Below the pieces are notes generated by a model. The model was given only the letters and a program-made list of their open reading frames with translations, was not told the DNA's origin and did no database searches. The translations under genes and the position numbers were made by a program. A DNA stretch of 64,000 nucleotides from Aquabacterium sp. A3. Lineage in GTDB: Bacteria > Pseudomonadota > Gammaproteobacteria > Burkholderiales > Burkholderiaceae_C. The DNA lies in NCBI RefSeq assembly GCF_038069945.1, contig NZ_JBBPEV010000002.1, positions 124,001-188,000 on the forward strand. The letters run 5' to 3'. The first letter of the stretch is position 1; each line of letters opens with the position of its first letter. Positions 8,550-17,654 of the stretch are shown in pieces.

Positions 8550-10459
8550 CGGACACCTCTTTGACAGTTTCGGATGCACCTGCGCTGCCGCGCACCATTG
8601 AAGGCCTGCGTGCCGCCTACCGCGCCGGCCTCACACCCGCCCAGGTGCTGGCCAGGCTGCAGCGTGAATGGCAGGCCTTGCCCGCCGATGATGCGGCGTG
8701 GCTGGCCCGTGCCACCGAGGCCCAACTGCAGGCGCAGCTACAGACCCTGGAAGGGCAGTCGCCCGAGACCCTGCCGCTGTACGGCATCCCGTTTGCGGTG
8801 AAGGACAACATCGATGTGGCGGGCTGGGTCACCACCGCCGCCTGTCCCGACTTTGCCTACACCGCCACCGACACGGCCGAGGTGGTGCAGCGCCTGCAGC
8901 GTGCGGGCGCCATCCTGGTGGGCAAGACCAACCTCGATCAATTCGCCACGGGCCTGGTGGGCGTGCGTTCGCCTCATGGTGCACCGCGCAGCGTGTTCAG
9001 CGATGAGCACGTCAGTGGCGGCTCCAGCTCGGGTTCCGCCGTGGTCGTGGCGCGCGGCGAGGTGCCTTTTGCGCTGGGCACCGACACGGCCGGATCAGGC
9101 CGGGTGCCGGCGGGCTTCAACAACCTGGTCGGCCTCAAGCCCACGCCCAGCCGGGTGTCCACCCACGGGGTGCTGCCCGCCTGCCGCAGCCTGGATTGCG
9201 TCAGCGTGTTTGCCCTGACGGCGGGCGACGCCGCGCGGGTGCTGGCCGTGATCGACGGCCTGCGCGCCGACGAGCCCGCGTTCAACCCCCACAGCCCGGG
9301 CCCTGCCCAGCTGCCGGCGCGCCTGCGCGTGGGCGTGCCTGCACAGCCCGTGTGGGACGATCAAGGCACCGGGCTGGGCTACCCGGCGGCTTTCGCTGCA
9401 GCCTGTCAGTCGCTCGACACCCTGCGCGATGCACAGGGCCAGCCCTGGCCGGCCACCATCGTGCCCATCGACCTGGCGCCCTTCTTCGAGGTGGCCCGCC
9501 TGTTGTACGAGGGCCCCTGGGTGGCCGAGCGCCACGCCGCCATCGATGCGTTCATTCGCCGTCAACCCGAGGCGTTGCACCCGGTGGTGCGCGGCATCAT
9601 CGAGCAGGCTTCACGCTACAGCGCCGTCGACACCTTCCAGGCCCAGTACCGGCTGCGCGCCCTGGCCAGCCAACTGGCCGCCGTGTGGCACGACATCGAT
9701 GTGCTGATGGTGCCCACTGCACCCACTCACCCCACGGTGGACAGCGTGCTGGCCGAGCCGGTGCAGCGCAACGCCCTGCTGGGCACGTACACCAACTTCG
9801 TCAACCTGTTGGGTCTGAGCGCGCTGGCCATGCCGGCGGGTTTCACCCGCAGCGAGGGCAGTGCATCCCTGCCGTTTGGTGTCACCTTCATCGCGCCGGC
9901 GGGCCACGATGTGGCCTTGCTGAACCTGGGTGTGGCCTGGCAACAAGCGGCGGGCCACCTGAGCGCCTTGGGCGGTCGTCTGGGGGCGGCAACGCCCGAC
10001 GAACTGGCCTGGCCTGCCGACCTGACGCTCAACGCCGAGCCCACCCTGGCCCTGGCCGTGGTGGGGGCCCACCTGGAGGGCATGCCCTTGCATGGGCAAC
10101 TGGTGGAGCGCCGCGCCCGCCTGCTGATGGCCACGGCCACGGCGCCCCACTACCGCCTGTTCGCCTTGCCGGGCACCGTGCCGCCCAAGCCGGGCCTGGC
10201 GCGCCTGTCGCCCGATGACGACCCCGCCCTGGGCCACGCCATTGCGCTGGAGGTCTATGCCGTGCCCGCCTCCCAGGTGGGCTCGTTCCTGGCCCTGATC
10301 CCGCCGCCCCTGGGCCTGGGCTCGGTCGAGCTGGCCGACGGCCGCTGGGTCAAGGGCTTCATCTGTGAGCCCGCTGGCCTGGCCGGGGCCGAAGACATCA
10401 GTCATTTCGGTGGATGGCGTGCCTACATGCGCCACCGCCTGCAAGGAAGCGCCGCATGA
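8546..10459 (+). CDS. atzF: Allophanate hydrolase
   Basis: This 637-aa cytosolic enzyme hydrolyses allophanate, the product of biuret cleavage, ultimately to ammonia and carbon dioxide. The N-terminal amidase-signature domain shows the Ser-cisSer-Lys triad K86 (FAVKDNIDV), S160 (GGSSSGS) and S184 ([12 protein letters not shown]). The C-terminal ~150 residues, beginning near [15 protein letters not shown], form the AtzF/DUR-type second domain that completes decarboxylation. Length is close to that of AtzF (about 605 aa), so this is the stand-alone bacterial type not fused to urea carboxylase. The ATG at 8546 overlaps the preceding gene and the stop overlaps the next, so the last three catabolic genes are coupled. 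Confidence 0.93.
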   Translation: MTDTSLTVSDAPALPRTIEGLRAAYRAGLTPAQVLARLQREWQALPADDAAWLARATEAQLQAQLQTLEGQSPETLPLYGIPFAVKDNIDVAGWVTTAACPDFAYTATDTAEVVQRLQRAGAILVGKTNLDQFATGLVGVRSPHGAPRSVFSDEHVSGGSSSGSAVVVARGEVPFALGTDTAGSGRVPAGFNNLVGLKPTPSRVSTHGVLPACRSLDCVSVFALTAGDAARVLAVIDGLRADEPAFNPHSPGPAQLPARLRVGVPAQPVWDDQGTGLGYPAAFAAACQSLDTLRDAQGQPWPATIVPIDLAPFFEVARLLYEGPWVAERHAAIDAFIRRQPEALHPVVRGIIEQASRYSAVDTFQAQYRLRALASQLAAVWHDIDVLMVPTAPTHPTVDSVLAEPVQRNALLGTYTNFVNLLGLSALAMPAGFTRSEGSASLPFGVTFIAPAGHDVALLNLGVAWQQAAGHLSALGGRLGAATPDELAWPADLTLNAEPTLALAVVGAHLEGMPLHGQLVERRARLLMATATAPHYRLFALPGTVPPKPGLARLSPDDDPALGHAIALEVYAVPASQVGSFLALIPPPLGLGSVELADGRWVKGFICEPAGLAGAEDISHFGGWRAYMRHRLQGSAA

Positions 10460-10866
10460 GCATCACCCCCGACCAGATCCAGCGCCCCGAGGTGGTGGCC
10501 GAACTGCGCGCCCTGTTCGACGACTATGAAGCCGCCCTCATGGCCAACGACGTGCAGGCGCTCAATGACTTTTTCTGGTGCAGTCCGCAGGTCACGCGTT
10601 ACGGCATCGCCGATCGGCAATGGGGGCATGATGAGTTGGTGGCCTACCGGGCCAGCGTGCCGCCACCGGACTTCACGCGTGAACTGCATGAGGTGCGCAT
10701 CACCACCTTCGGCGCCGATATGGCCGTGGCGATGTGTGAATTCACCCGCAGCGACACGGCCTTGCGTGGTTTCCAGACCCAAACCTGGGTTCGCTTGCCG
10801 ACAGGATGGAAAATCGTGTCTGCCCATGTCAGCATGCTGCCCTGGCCTTCTTCTTGCTCGCCCTGA
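10456..10866 (+). CDS. AtzH/HpxZ-like small protein (DUF3225)
   Basis: This 136-aa protein belongs to the DUF3225 group, which has a SnoaL/NTF2-like cone fold. RPEVVAELRALFDDYEAALMANDVQALNDFFW, RYGIADRQWGHDELVAYR and GFQTQTWVRLPTGWKIVSAHVS are the recognisable blocks. Relatives sit with AtzE/AtzG in s-triazine breakdown and with HpxWXY in oxalurate breakdown. Some have been described as carboxybiuret decarboxylase-type accessory proteins. Here it follows AtzF with an ATGA overlap, so an accessory role in ureide catabolism is likely. It is probably cytosolic, since no signal peptide is seen. Confidence 0.85.
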   Translation: MSITPDQIQRPEVVAELRALFDDYEAALMANDVQALNDFFWCSPQVTRYGIADRQWGHDELVAYRASVPPPDFTRELHEVRITTFGADMAVAMCEFTRSDTALRGFQTQTWVRLPTGWKIVSAHVSMLPWPSSCSP

Positions 10867-10872
10867 GTCACC

Positions 10873-11586
10873 ATGAAACTGGTCTCGCCTGCCCCCGCCA
10901 CCGCCTTGCCAGCCGCCACCCTGGCCGAGCGCGTTTACGCCCAGATCAAGCAGCTGATCTTTGACTTTCAGCTGCTGCCAGGCGAGCGCTTCTCTGAAAG
11001 CGATCTGGCCAACCGGGTGCAGGTCAGCCGCACGCCCTTGCGCCAGGCCCTGCAGCGCCTGCAGCGCGAGGGCTTCTTGCTGGTCTTTCCCAAGAGCGGC
11101 TGGCAGGTGGCGCCGCTGGATTTCGACACCTTCGATCAGCTCTACGACCTGCGCGTGCTGCTGGAGGCGCACGCGGTGGCCCGGCTGTGCGAGATGGAGC
11201 AACGTCCCGGCCTGCAAGACCTGGCCGACACCTGGCTGGTGCCTGCCCATGAGCGCCAGACCGCGTTCGTGGCCGTCGACCGGCTGGACGAGGCCTTCCA
11301 TACCGCGCTGGTGCGTGCCACAGGCAACCAGGAGATGGTGCGCGTGCATGAGGACATCACAGAGCGCATCCGCATCATCCGGCGCCTGGACTTCACCAAG
11401 GTGGCCCGCGTGGAGGCCACCTACGACGAACACGCCCGCATCCTGCGCGCGATCACACGCCGACGCACTGACGAGGCCCAGCGCCTGCTGCGCGCCCACA
11501 TCGAACAAAGCAAGCTCGAGGTGCGCCACATCACCATCGACACGCTGTACCAGGCCCGTCAGCGCATCGCGAGCAGCCAGGCCTGA
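10873..11586 (+). CDS. GntR-family regulator, FCD subfamily
   Basis: This 237-aa transcription factor has an N-terminal winged helix (about residues 15-80; FSESDLANRVQVSRTPLRQALQRLQREGFL is the recognition region). The C-terminal all-helical FCD ligand domain carries conserved metal-site style residues (YDLRVLLEAHAVARL; DEAFHTALVRATGNQ; HARILRAI). It starts 6 bases after the DUF3225 gene and closes the biuret operon, so it probably autoregulates and controls the cluster through the palindrome at 3251-3262. The effector may be biuret, allophanate or a related ureide (inference). Confidence 0.93.
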   Translation: MKLVSPAPATALPAATLAERVYAQIKQLIFDFQLLPGERFSESDLANRVQVSRTPLRQALQRLQREGFLLVFPKSGWQVAPLDFDTFDQLYDLRVLLEAHAVARLCEMEQRPGLQDLADTWLVPAHERQTAFVAVDRLDEAFHTALVRATGNQEMVRVHEDITERIRIIRRLDFTKVARVEATYDEHARILRAITRRRTDEAQRLLRAHIEQSKLEVRHITIDTLYQARQRIASSQA

Positions 11587-11614
11587 GCCGCTGGGAGCCG
11601 CTGGGAGCCGCTGG
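11585..11614 (+). repeat. Three tandem copies of a 10-bp unit
   Basis: GAGCCGCTGG occurs three times head-to-tail (11585-11594, 11595-11604, 11605-11614). It starts within the stop codon of the GntR gene and ends just before the convergent stop of the FIST gene. It is probably slippage-generated spacer sequence between convergent genes. Confidence 0.9.
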
Positions 11615-11624
11615 CGGGCGGGGC

Positions 11625-12869
11625 TCAAGCCCCGAACACCGTCAGCACGCCCGTGTAGCCATACAGGTGATGCCGGGCGATTTCGCCGCCGGCAAAAAAG
11701 CCCACCAGGGGGATGTCGCCCAGCGCGTGGCTGAGGATTTCCATCTCGGCATGGGGCGCGCCAAAGTAGCGGCCACCTCGGCCTGCGCAGCTGATGTAGA
11801 CCGCCCCCACCGGCGCACTGCCGGGGTGCTCTTGCGGATCAAACTCTTCCCTGATCTCGGCACAGATGCGCACCAGGTCCTGACGGGCGGCGGCCACATG
11901 CCGTTGTCCGAAGGCCAGGCGCATGCCCGTCTCCACCTGGTCGGCCAGGGCGATGCCATGGCGTTGCGGATCCAGGCCGATGAGGTGGCGCATGCGGGTG
12001 TCGTCGCCAAAGTGCCGTCCGTGGCTCATCAGTTCGGTGTCGGCGTCGCTCAAGCCCGCCAGCGTGGCCCGCACCTTGGGCAGGGCTTCGAGGTGCCAAT
12101 CGGCTTGTTCGGGGCCCGGCAGCCCCAGGTCGTTGAGCAGGCAGCGCAGGGCCGGGCGGCCGTCCAGCTCGTAGACCACGTGGCGGTCACAGCCGGTGAT
12201 CGTGCGGGGTGGCCCCACCGGGGTGCAGCCCTGGGTCACCCTGGACACCAGCCGCACCCGGGCATCGAAGGCCACGCCCGACACGCCGCCGTGCCACAGC
12301 CCGCTGTGGTCGGCGCCCTCGGGGGCTGGCGACGGCGGTGGTGGCCCACCGTCGGTGGCGACGTGCCAGCGCGCGGGATCGCCCACACTCAGGCCGCCGA
12401 ACAACTGCCCGGTGGCGGTGCGTTGCGCCAGCTCGTGCAGCAAGTCTTGCAGGTCGGGGGTTTGCCCGTCGGCGTGCACCTGAACCGCCTGGGGCATGAA
12501 GCCGCTCAGCCGGGGCAGGGGTTGGCGGCCATGGAACACCCGAAAGTCGCCGGCAGGCAGGTTGCACAGCATCACGGCCAGCGCGGGCTCTTCGAGGTAC
12601 TCCACCCCCGTGGCCAGCACGCCGGCACCCACCGCACCCACCCAGGCCACCTGGGGCAGGCGGGTGCGCAGCCCGTGCACGATGTGCTCCAGGCCATCGG
12701 CCAGCTCATCGGTCACATAACACCAGCCCAGCGTGGCCCCCATGTGCTCGGCCCCCTGCGAGGCCAGCTGCGCCCAGACCAGCTCCAGCGCCAGCTCGGG
12801 GTGCGGATGGGTGCCGTGGGCCTGCAGAAACCGCAGGCCGATGGCGTGAGAGGGGGCGCCCATGACCAT
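11625..12869 (-). CDS. FIST-domain sensory protein
   Basis: This 414-aa cytosolic protein has the FIST N and FIST C domains, which are thought to bind small ligands such as amino acids in signal transduction. Visible features include GATLGWCYVTDELADGLEHIVHGLRTRLP, WVGAVGAGVLATG (FIST N) and, near the C-terminus, GAVYISCAGRGGRYFGAPHAEMEIL followed by PLVGFFAGGEIARHHLYGYTGVLTVF (FIST C hallmark). It starts 8 bases after the PhaM-like gene with no clear ribosome site; a second Met lies two codons in. The two genes probably form an operon. No direct functional link to granules is known to me. Confidence 0.85.
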   Translation of the reverse strand: MVMGAPSHAIGLRFLQAHGTHPHPELALELVWAQLASQGAEHMGATLGWCYVTDELADGLEHIVHGLRTRLPQVAWVGAVGAGVLATGVEYLEEPALAVMLCNLPAGDFRVFHGRQPLPRLSGFMPQAVQVHADGQTPDLQDLLHELAQRTATGQLFGGLSVGDPARWHVATDGGPPPPSPAPEGADHSGLWHGGVSGVAFDARVRLVSRVTQGCTPVGPPRTITGCDRHVVYELDGRPALRCLLNDLGLPGPEQADWHLEALPKVRATLAGLSDADTELMSHGRHFGDDTRMRHLIGLDPQRHGIALADQVETGMRLAFGQRHVAAARQDLVRICAEIREEFDPQEHPGSAPVGAVYISCAGRGGRYFGAPHAEMEILSHALGDIPLVGFFAGGEIARHHLYGYTGVLTVFGA

Positions 12870-12877
12870 GCGTGCGG

Positions 12878-13672
12878 TCAGTCCGAGGCGCCGCCCGAGG
12901 CCTTGCCCCCCCGGGTGGTGCGCGGTGACGAGGCCCCTTTGGCGCGGGGCTTGGCGGTGGTTTTGGGCGCCGCACGGGTGGCCCCGGCAGACGAGGTCTT
13001 GCGTGCGCTACTGGATGAGCCCGCGCGGCGGACGCCCTTGGGCGGGCTCATCGGCATCACCTGGGGTGCCTGGGCGGCCTGAGCGGCCAGGTGGGTGAAT
13101 TGCTGGGTCAGCGTGTCCCACCAGCGCATGGGGTTGATGAGGTCGCTCTGTGCAGCCTGTGCCGCCTGGGCGCTCTGGTCAGCCTCACCGGGGCCAGCGT
13201 CCTCGGCCTGCTCGGCGGGAGCCTCCGGCGTTGGCTGGGCAGGCGCTGCCGCCGCCGTGTTGCGCGCCTTCAAGGCGTCGCGCAAGGCATCCATCGACAC
13301 GTTCATGCCCTGCAGGGTGCTCAAGGTCATCTTTTGCACCTCCAGCCCCTGGATCGTCATGGCGATCATGCGTGCGTTCTGCTCCAGCCAGAACTGCACC
13401 GTGCGCAGATCCTGGATGCGCTTGTCCAGCTCCTGCGGGTCCATGGTGGGCAGGCTCCAGCCCCCCATGGTGCCCAGGTTGCCCAGCGGCTTGCCGGACG
13501 CCGCCTGACCAGCCGCCGCCGCGGCCTGGCCGCCCATGCTCGGCATGGCGTTGCCCGCGGCTTTCAGCCACTCCTGGAAGAGGTCCATGCCGGCGGCCCC
13601 CATGTTGGCGAAGGCCTCGGAGGCTTGTGCGGCGGCTTGTTGCGGGTCGGCTTGCGAAGAACGGCTGCTCAT
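12878..13672 (-). CDS. PhaM-like polyhydroxyalkanoate granule protein
   Basis: This 264-aa protein resembles PhaM, which activates PHA synthase and tethers storage granules to the nucleoid. It has an N-terminal region with FQEWLKAAGN, a central helix (MDPQELDKRIQDLRTVQFWLEQNARMIAMTIQGLEVQKMTL, about residues 83-125) typical of PhaM, an Ala/Pro/Gln linker and a basic Lys/Arg/Ala/Ser-rich tail (about 215-264) like the DNA-binding C-terminus of PhaM. The start ATG at 13672 has an AGGAG site. An upstream in-frame Met at 13741 would add a segment with no family match. It is divergent from phoD. Confidence 0.82.
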   Translation of the reverse strand: MSSRSSQADPQQAAAQASEAFANMGAAGMDLFQEWLKAAGNAMPSMGGQAAAAAGQAASGKPLGNLGTMGGWSLPTMDPQELDKRIQDLRTVQFWLEQNARMIAMTIQGLEVQKMTLSTLQGMNVSMDALRDALKARNTAAAAPAQPTPEAPAEQAEDAGPGEADQSAQAAQAAQSDLINPMRWWDTLTQQFTHLAAQAAQAPQVMPMSPPKGVRRAGSSSSARKTSSAGATRAAPKTTAKPRAKGASSPRTTRGGKASGGASD

Positions 13673-13739
13673 GGCGAACTCCTGTGCGGTGTGTCCATTG
13701 TGCGCCAAGGTGTGCAGGCAACGCATAATCGGCGCCTTC

Positions 13740-15326
13740 ATGCAACGACGTGCCTTTTTTCGACAACTCAGCCGGGTCGCGGCCCTGGGCGCCTGGCAGC
13801 AGTGGTTGTCAGCGCGGGCGCTGGCCCAGACCCTGGACGCCCAGCCCTGGCCAGCCCCGGCCGAGGTCTTTTCTCTGGGGGTGGCCAGCGGCGAGCCGCG
13901 CGCCGACAGCGTGGTGCTCTGGACCCGCCTGGCCCCTCAACCCCTGCAGCCCGATGGCGGCATGCCCGCCCGTGCCGTGCTGGTGCGCTGGGCCGTGGCG
14001 CACGACGACCGCTTTCAGCGCATCGTGCAGCAAGGTGAGGTCATGGCCTCGCCCGAGGCGGCCCACAGCGTGCACGTGCTGGTGCAGGGCCTGGCCCCCG
14101 AGCGCGAATACCACTACCGGTTCGAGACCGGCGGACAGCGCAGCACCGTGGGCCGCACCCGCACTGCGCCGCCCGGTGACGCACAGCCCTCGCGCCTGAG
14201 GCTGGCCCTGGCCTCGTGCCAGCACTACGAGCAAGGGCACTTCACCGCCCACCGAGAGATCGCCCGCGCCGATGTTGACCTCGTGCTCTTCGCCGGTGAT
14301 TACATCTACACCAACCACAAGCCGGGCTACCAGCGCGTGCGCGATCACCTGCACGACATGCCGGCCGCCCGCACCCTGGCCGACTACCGCATCCACCACG
14401 CCAGCTACAAGCTGGACGCCGACTTGCGGGCCTGCCATGCAGCCCATCCGTGGCTCCTGGTCTGGGACGACCACGAGGTGATGTCGGACCACTCGGCGCA
14501 GCGCGCCCCCGAGGTGGAGGACGCGCAAGCCTTTCTGGCGGTGCGCACCGCCGCGTACCGGGCGTATTTCGAACACCTGCCCGTGTCGCCACGTCGTGCA
14601 CCGTCGGCCACGGGCATGCCCATGCATGACCGCTATGCCTGGGGCCGCCTGGCCGATCTCTGGACGCTGGACACCCGACAGTTTCGTGATGCGCCGCCGT
14701 GTCTGGACCGGATCGCGCCGCTGACCCGCAAGGTGCTGTGGCGCTGCGACGAAACCGATGACGCATCGCGCACCATGCTGGGCATGCCGCAGGAGTACTG
14801 GCTGGCCGAAGGCCTGGCGGGCAGCCTGGCCGACTGGAAGCTGGTGCTGCAAACCACGCAGATATCGCCCGCGCCGCTGCCGGTGCCGGGCACCCACGAG
14901 CTGTTGCAGTACGCCGACGGCTGGGACGCCTTTCCGGCCGCCCGCCGCCGGCTGATGGAGGCCATCGCCCAGCCGCGCGTACGCGATGTGGTGTTTCTGG
15001 GCGGTGACGTGCACCGCCATGTGGCCGCCAACCTCCGACTGAACCCGCTGGACGCCACCTCGCCCATCGTGGCCAGTGAGCTGGTGGCCTCGTCGGTCAC
15101 CAGCCGGGGGCTCAGTGAGTGGTTGACCAGCGCCATCAGGCGCCGGCAGCCCGACATCCTGCACTGCCGCAGCGACCAGCGGGGCTACGCGCTGCTGGAC
15201 CTCACGCCCGAGCGCCTGCGCTGCGAGTTCCGGGCCACGGCCCACCCGGTGCAGGCCGATGCGCGTTTTCACGTGCAGGCCCGCTACGAGATCGCGCGGG
15301 GGCGCCCCGGTCCGGTCAAGGTCTGA
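13740..15326 (+). CDS. phoD: Alkaline phosphatase D family protein, Tat-exported
   Basis: This 528-aa secreted phosphatase/phosphodiesterase is of the PhoD type. The N-terminus MQRRAFFRQLSRVAALGAW is a Tat signal. The PhoD_N domain is followed by the metallophosphatase core. Metal and active-site motifs seen are LASCQHYEQG, FAGDYIY (about 185-191), WDDHEV (about 242-247) and LGGDVHRH (about 420-427). The family uses Ca/Fe at the active site and releases phosphate from diesters outside the cytoplasm. The ATG at 13740 places the Tat motif at the N-terminus; longer frames on this strand run back into the divergent PhaM-like gene and are rejected. Confidence 0.9.
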   Translation: MQRRAFFRQLSRVAALGAWQQWLSARALAQTLDAQPWPAPAEVFSLGVASGEPRADSVVLWTRLAPQPLQPDGGMPARAVLVRWAVAHDDRFQRIVQQGEVMASPEAAHSVHVLVQGLAPEREYHYRFETGGQRSTVGRTRTAPPGDAQPSRLRLALASCQHYEQGHFTAHREIARADVDLVLFAGDYIYTNHKPGYQRVRDHLHDMPAARTLADYRIHHASYKLDADLRACHAAHPWLLVWDDHEVMSDHSAQRAPEVEDAQAFLAVRTAAYRAYFEHLPVSPRRAPSATGMPMHDRYAWGRLADLWTLDTRQFRDAPPCLDRIAPLTRKVLWRCDETDDASRTMLGMPQEYWLAEGLAGSLADWKLVLQTTQISPAPLPVPGTHELLQYADGWDAFPAARRRLMEAIAQPRVRDVVFLGGDVHRHVAANLRLNPLDATSPIVASELVASSVTSRGLSEWLTSAIRRRQPDILHCRSDQRGYALLDLTPERLRCEFRATAHPVQADARFHVQARYEIARGRPGPVKV

Positions 15327-15374
15327 CGCGTGACTGGCGTGTGCGTGCGCCATACCAGTCAGTACAATGAGGCC

Positions 15375-15980
15375 ATGGCCCGCCTACCGTTCAAACAACA
15401 GGTTCTCAAAGCCCGCGAAGACGCGATCGTCGACGCGGTCAATCGCCTGCTGGCCGAAAAAGGTTTTGACCTGATGACGGTGGACGAGGTGGCCCACGAG
15501 GTGGGCATCGCCAAGGCCAGCCTGTACAAGCACTTCGACTCCAAAGAGTCGCTGGCGGCCGCGGCCATGAAGCGCCTGCTGGCGCGCGCGCTGGCGCAGC
15601 TGGAAGACATCGCCGCCCAACCGGGGCTGGACGCCCTGGCGCGCCTGAAGGCCGTGGCCCGCTGGACCATGGAGGTGCAACTGGCCGGCGAGATGCCCTC
15701 CTTGCCCGCGCAGAACTCCAGCCTGCGTGCGGCCCTGGTGGCCGACATGGACTACATGGGCCAGTTGATCGCTGTCAGCGAACGCCTGGGCACCTGGATC
15801 ACCGAGGCGCAGTCGGCAGGTGGGCTCAGCACCGCCGTGCCGGCCGAGGTGGTGCTCTACACCCTGTTTGCCCGGGCCTGTGACCCCGTGCTGGGCGTGC
15901 TCAAAGCCGGCGGCCACCCCGATGCCCAGATCATCGACTGGGTGCTGGCCACCACCTTTGACGGCTTGGTGCAACGCTGA
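15375..15980 (+). CDS. TetR/AcrR-family regulator
   Basis: This 201-aa repressor-type protein has an N-terminal helix-turn-helix (AIVDAVNRLLAEKGFDLMTVDEVAHEVGIAKASLYKHFDSKESL, residues about 14-60) and a helical ligand-binding C-terminal part. The ATG at 15375 lies directly downstream of a short AT-richer stretch (CAGTCAGTACAATGAGG), so the promoter and start almost coincide. It starts 48 bases after phoD. Its target is unknown and there is no obvious efflux pump next to it. Confidence 0.9.
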   Translation: MARLPFKQQVLKAREDAIVDAVNRLLAEKGFDLMTVDEVAHEVGIAKASLYKHFDSKESLAAAAMKRLLARALAQLEDIAAQPGLDALARLKAVARWTMEVQLAGEMPSLPAQNSSLRAALVADMDYMGQLIAVSERLGTWITEAQSAGGLSTAVPAEVVLYTLFARACDPVLGVLKAGGHPDAQIIDWVLATTFDGLVQR

Positions 15981-16025
15981 CCTGCATTGGTCCCGGGCCG
16001 GTGGCGCGGGGGCTTCGGCCTTTGT

Positions 16026-16598
16026 TCAGCCCTTGTCCTGGCGACCGTGAAGCCGGCTGTGGGCCGGCACGCTGGCCAGCAAAAAATCCATCTGATCGGC
16101 CAGGATGCGGCGCCCCCGCAAGATCATGTCTTCATGCAGGCTGGGCACGTAGGGCAGGTAGTACAGCTGCCAGCCCAGCTCGTCCAGGGTGCGATTGCCT
16201 TTGCGGCCATTGCAGTTGCGGCAGGCCGTGATGCAGTTGGTCCATGAGTCGACCCCGCCTCGGGACGTGGGCACGATGTGCTCGCGGGTGAGGTCGTCCA
16301 GCGGGAAGCGGCCACCGCAGTACGCGCACACCTGGCGATCACGGGTGAACAGCTTGCTGTTGGACAGGCTGGGCGATTGACGCCAGGCGCGGCTGGGGAT
16401 GGCGCCATTGACCGCGATGATGGGGTGCAGCTCCAGCCGCGAGGGCAGGCCCGTGCGCCGCTGGATGCCGCCACGCAGCACCATGCAGGCATCCCCCAGC
16501 GTCCAGGCGACGCTGTCGGTGGCATACAGGACCGCCGCTTCCTTGGCCGACAGCCAAGCCTGCGGACGGCCTGACACGTCGAGCTGCAGCACGTCCAT
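16026..16598 (-). CDS. HNH endonuclease family protein
   Basis: This 190-aa protein has a C-terminal HNH nuclease domain. Zinc cysteines are C91/C94 (CAYCGG) and C126/C129 (CRNCNG), with H107 (REHIVPTSRGG) and N121 (WTNCITAC) as the core HNH residues. The N-terminal half (MDVLQLDVSGRPQAWLSAKEAAVLYATDSVAW) is the conserved leader of a stand-alone group common in proteobacteria that is not tied to phages or introns. It could act in DNA repair or restriction, but the role is not established. It is divergently oriented from the TetR gene at 16845. Confidence 0.9.
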   Translation of the reverse strand: MDVLQLDVSGRPQAWLSAKEAAVLYATDSVAWTLGDACMVLRGGIQRRTGLPSRLELHPIIAVNGAIPSRAWRQSPSLSNSKLFTRDRQVCAYCGGRFPLDDLTREHIVPTSRGGVDSWTNCITACRNCNGRKGNRTLDELGWQLYYLPYVPSLHEDMILRGRRILADQMDFLLASVPAHSRLHGRQDKG

Positions 16599-16812
16599 GC
16601 ACCCTCCTCATTCGGGTAACGGAATGCATACAGGATAGATCACCTTGTGTGACAGTCTCAAGCATCATCCCCTGGCCGACCCCACTTGAACGCGGTGTTC
16701 TTGCCACAGAACATGGCCGGGGGCGCCGAACCCCCCGGCGGCGTGACGGGCAGATGTCTCAAAAAAAACTTCTGGGGATTCACACAGACGCCTTCATTTT
16801 CTGCAAAATAGC

Positions 16813-16824
16813 ACGACCGTTCGT
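16813..16824 (+). promoter_or_regulatory. Operator candidate for the fatty-acid TetR regulator
   Basis: ACGACCGTTCGT is an imperfect 12-bp palindrome (10 of 12 positions) lying 21 bases before the GTG of the TetR gene, in the AT-rich leader. This places it over the likely -10/+1 region, as expected for autorepression. The remaining 16599-16812 spacer holds a GC-rich inverted repeat near 16711-16736 and no convincing gene. Similar dyads are reported for TetR-type beta-oxidation regulators in Burkholderiales, though I cannot check the consensus here. Confidence 0.5.
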
Positions 16825-16844
16825 TTTATTCGGAAGCCCATACC

Positions 16845-17606
16845 GTGTCTGCCCTCCTGCCCCATGACGCCAAACCCGCCGCCGAGGTGGTGCGCGAGCG
16901 TGGCCGCAGCGGTGCGCACAAAGGCCAGCAAACCCGGGCCACCATCCTGGAGGCGGCCTTGAACCTGGCCTCGCAGATGGGCATCGAGGGCTTGTCCATC
17001 GGCGCCCTGGCCGAGGTCACCGGCATGAGCAAGTCGGGGGTGTTTGCGCATTTCGGATCGCGGGAAGAGTTGCAGATCTCCGTGATCCGCGAGTACCACG
17101 AGCGGTTCGAAGAAGAGGTTTTCCGGCCCGCCATCCAGCAGCCTCGCGGCCTGCCGCGCTTGCGCGCGCTGTTCGATGGCTGGGTGGCCAAGGTGGCCAC
17201 TGAAATCGACTCCGGCTGCATCTACATCAGTGGCGCGGTGGAGTTCGATGACCGTCCGGGCCCGGTGCGCGACGCGCTGGCCGGCATGGTGTTGTTGTGG
17301 CACGGGGCCCTTGACCGTGCCATCCGCATGGCGGTCGACCTGGGGCACCTGCGCCCCGAGACCGACCCGATGCAGATGTTGTTCGAGATCCATGGTCTGA
17401 TCCTGTCCCTGCACCACGATGCGCGCTTTTTGCGTTCGGCAGGGGCGGTGGATCGGGCCCGGGTGGCCTTCGAGCGCGTGATCGCGTTTTATGCGACGCA
17501 CGGCGAGAAGCCATCACCTGGAGAGGCCGTGCCCCCCGGCGCGGCCGACGTGACGCGGGCCTCTGGCCCCGGCGCGCCTGTTACGACCCCCCAAGGCCTG
17601 GCCTGA
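16845..17606 (+). CDS. TetR/AcrR-family regulator of beta-oxidation
   Basis: This 253-aa protein has an N-terminal helix-turn-helix (TRATILEAALNLASQMGIEGLSIGALAEVTGMSKSGVFAHFGSREEL, about residues 30-75) and a C-terminal TetR_C domain. It has an extra disordered, Pro/Gly/Ala-rich C-terminal tail of about 30 residues. GTG at 16845 is the only plausible start in frame. It is followed 48 bases later by acyl-CoA dehydrogenase and then the fused hydroxyacyl-CoA dehydrogenase/hydratase and thiolase. It is therefore probably an acyl-CoA-responsive repressor of this block (inference from context). Confidence 0.85.
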   Translation: MSALLPHDAKPAAEVVRERGRSGAHKGQQTRATILEAALNLASQMGIEGLSIGALAEVTGMSKSGVFAHFGSREELQISVIREYHERFEEEVFRPAIQQPRGLPRLRALFDGWVAKVATEIDSGCIYISGAVEFDDRPGPVRDALAGMVLLWHGALDRAIRMAVDLGHLRPETDPMQMLFEIHGLILSLHHDARFLRSAGAVDRARVAFERVIAFYATHGEKPSPGEAVPPGAADVTRASGPGAPVTTPQGLA

Positions 17607-17654
17607 TCAGGTGTTTCCTTCCACTAACGTGCCTTTCTGACCGAGGAGCTCACG

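Noticed and set aside
16599..16844. Short open frame (about 72 codons) between the HNH and TetR genes
   Set aside because: It overlaps the promoter and operator of the TetR gene, has no ribosome site and encodes a basic, motif-free peptide.
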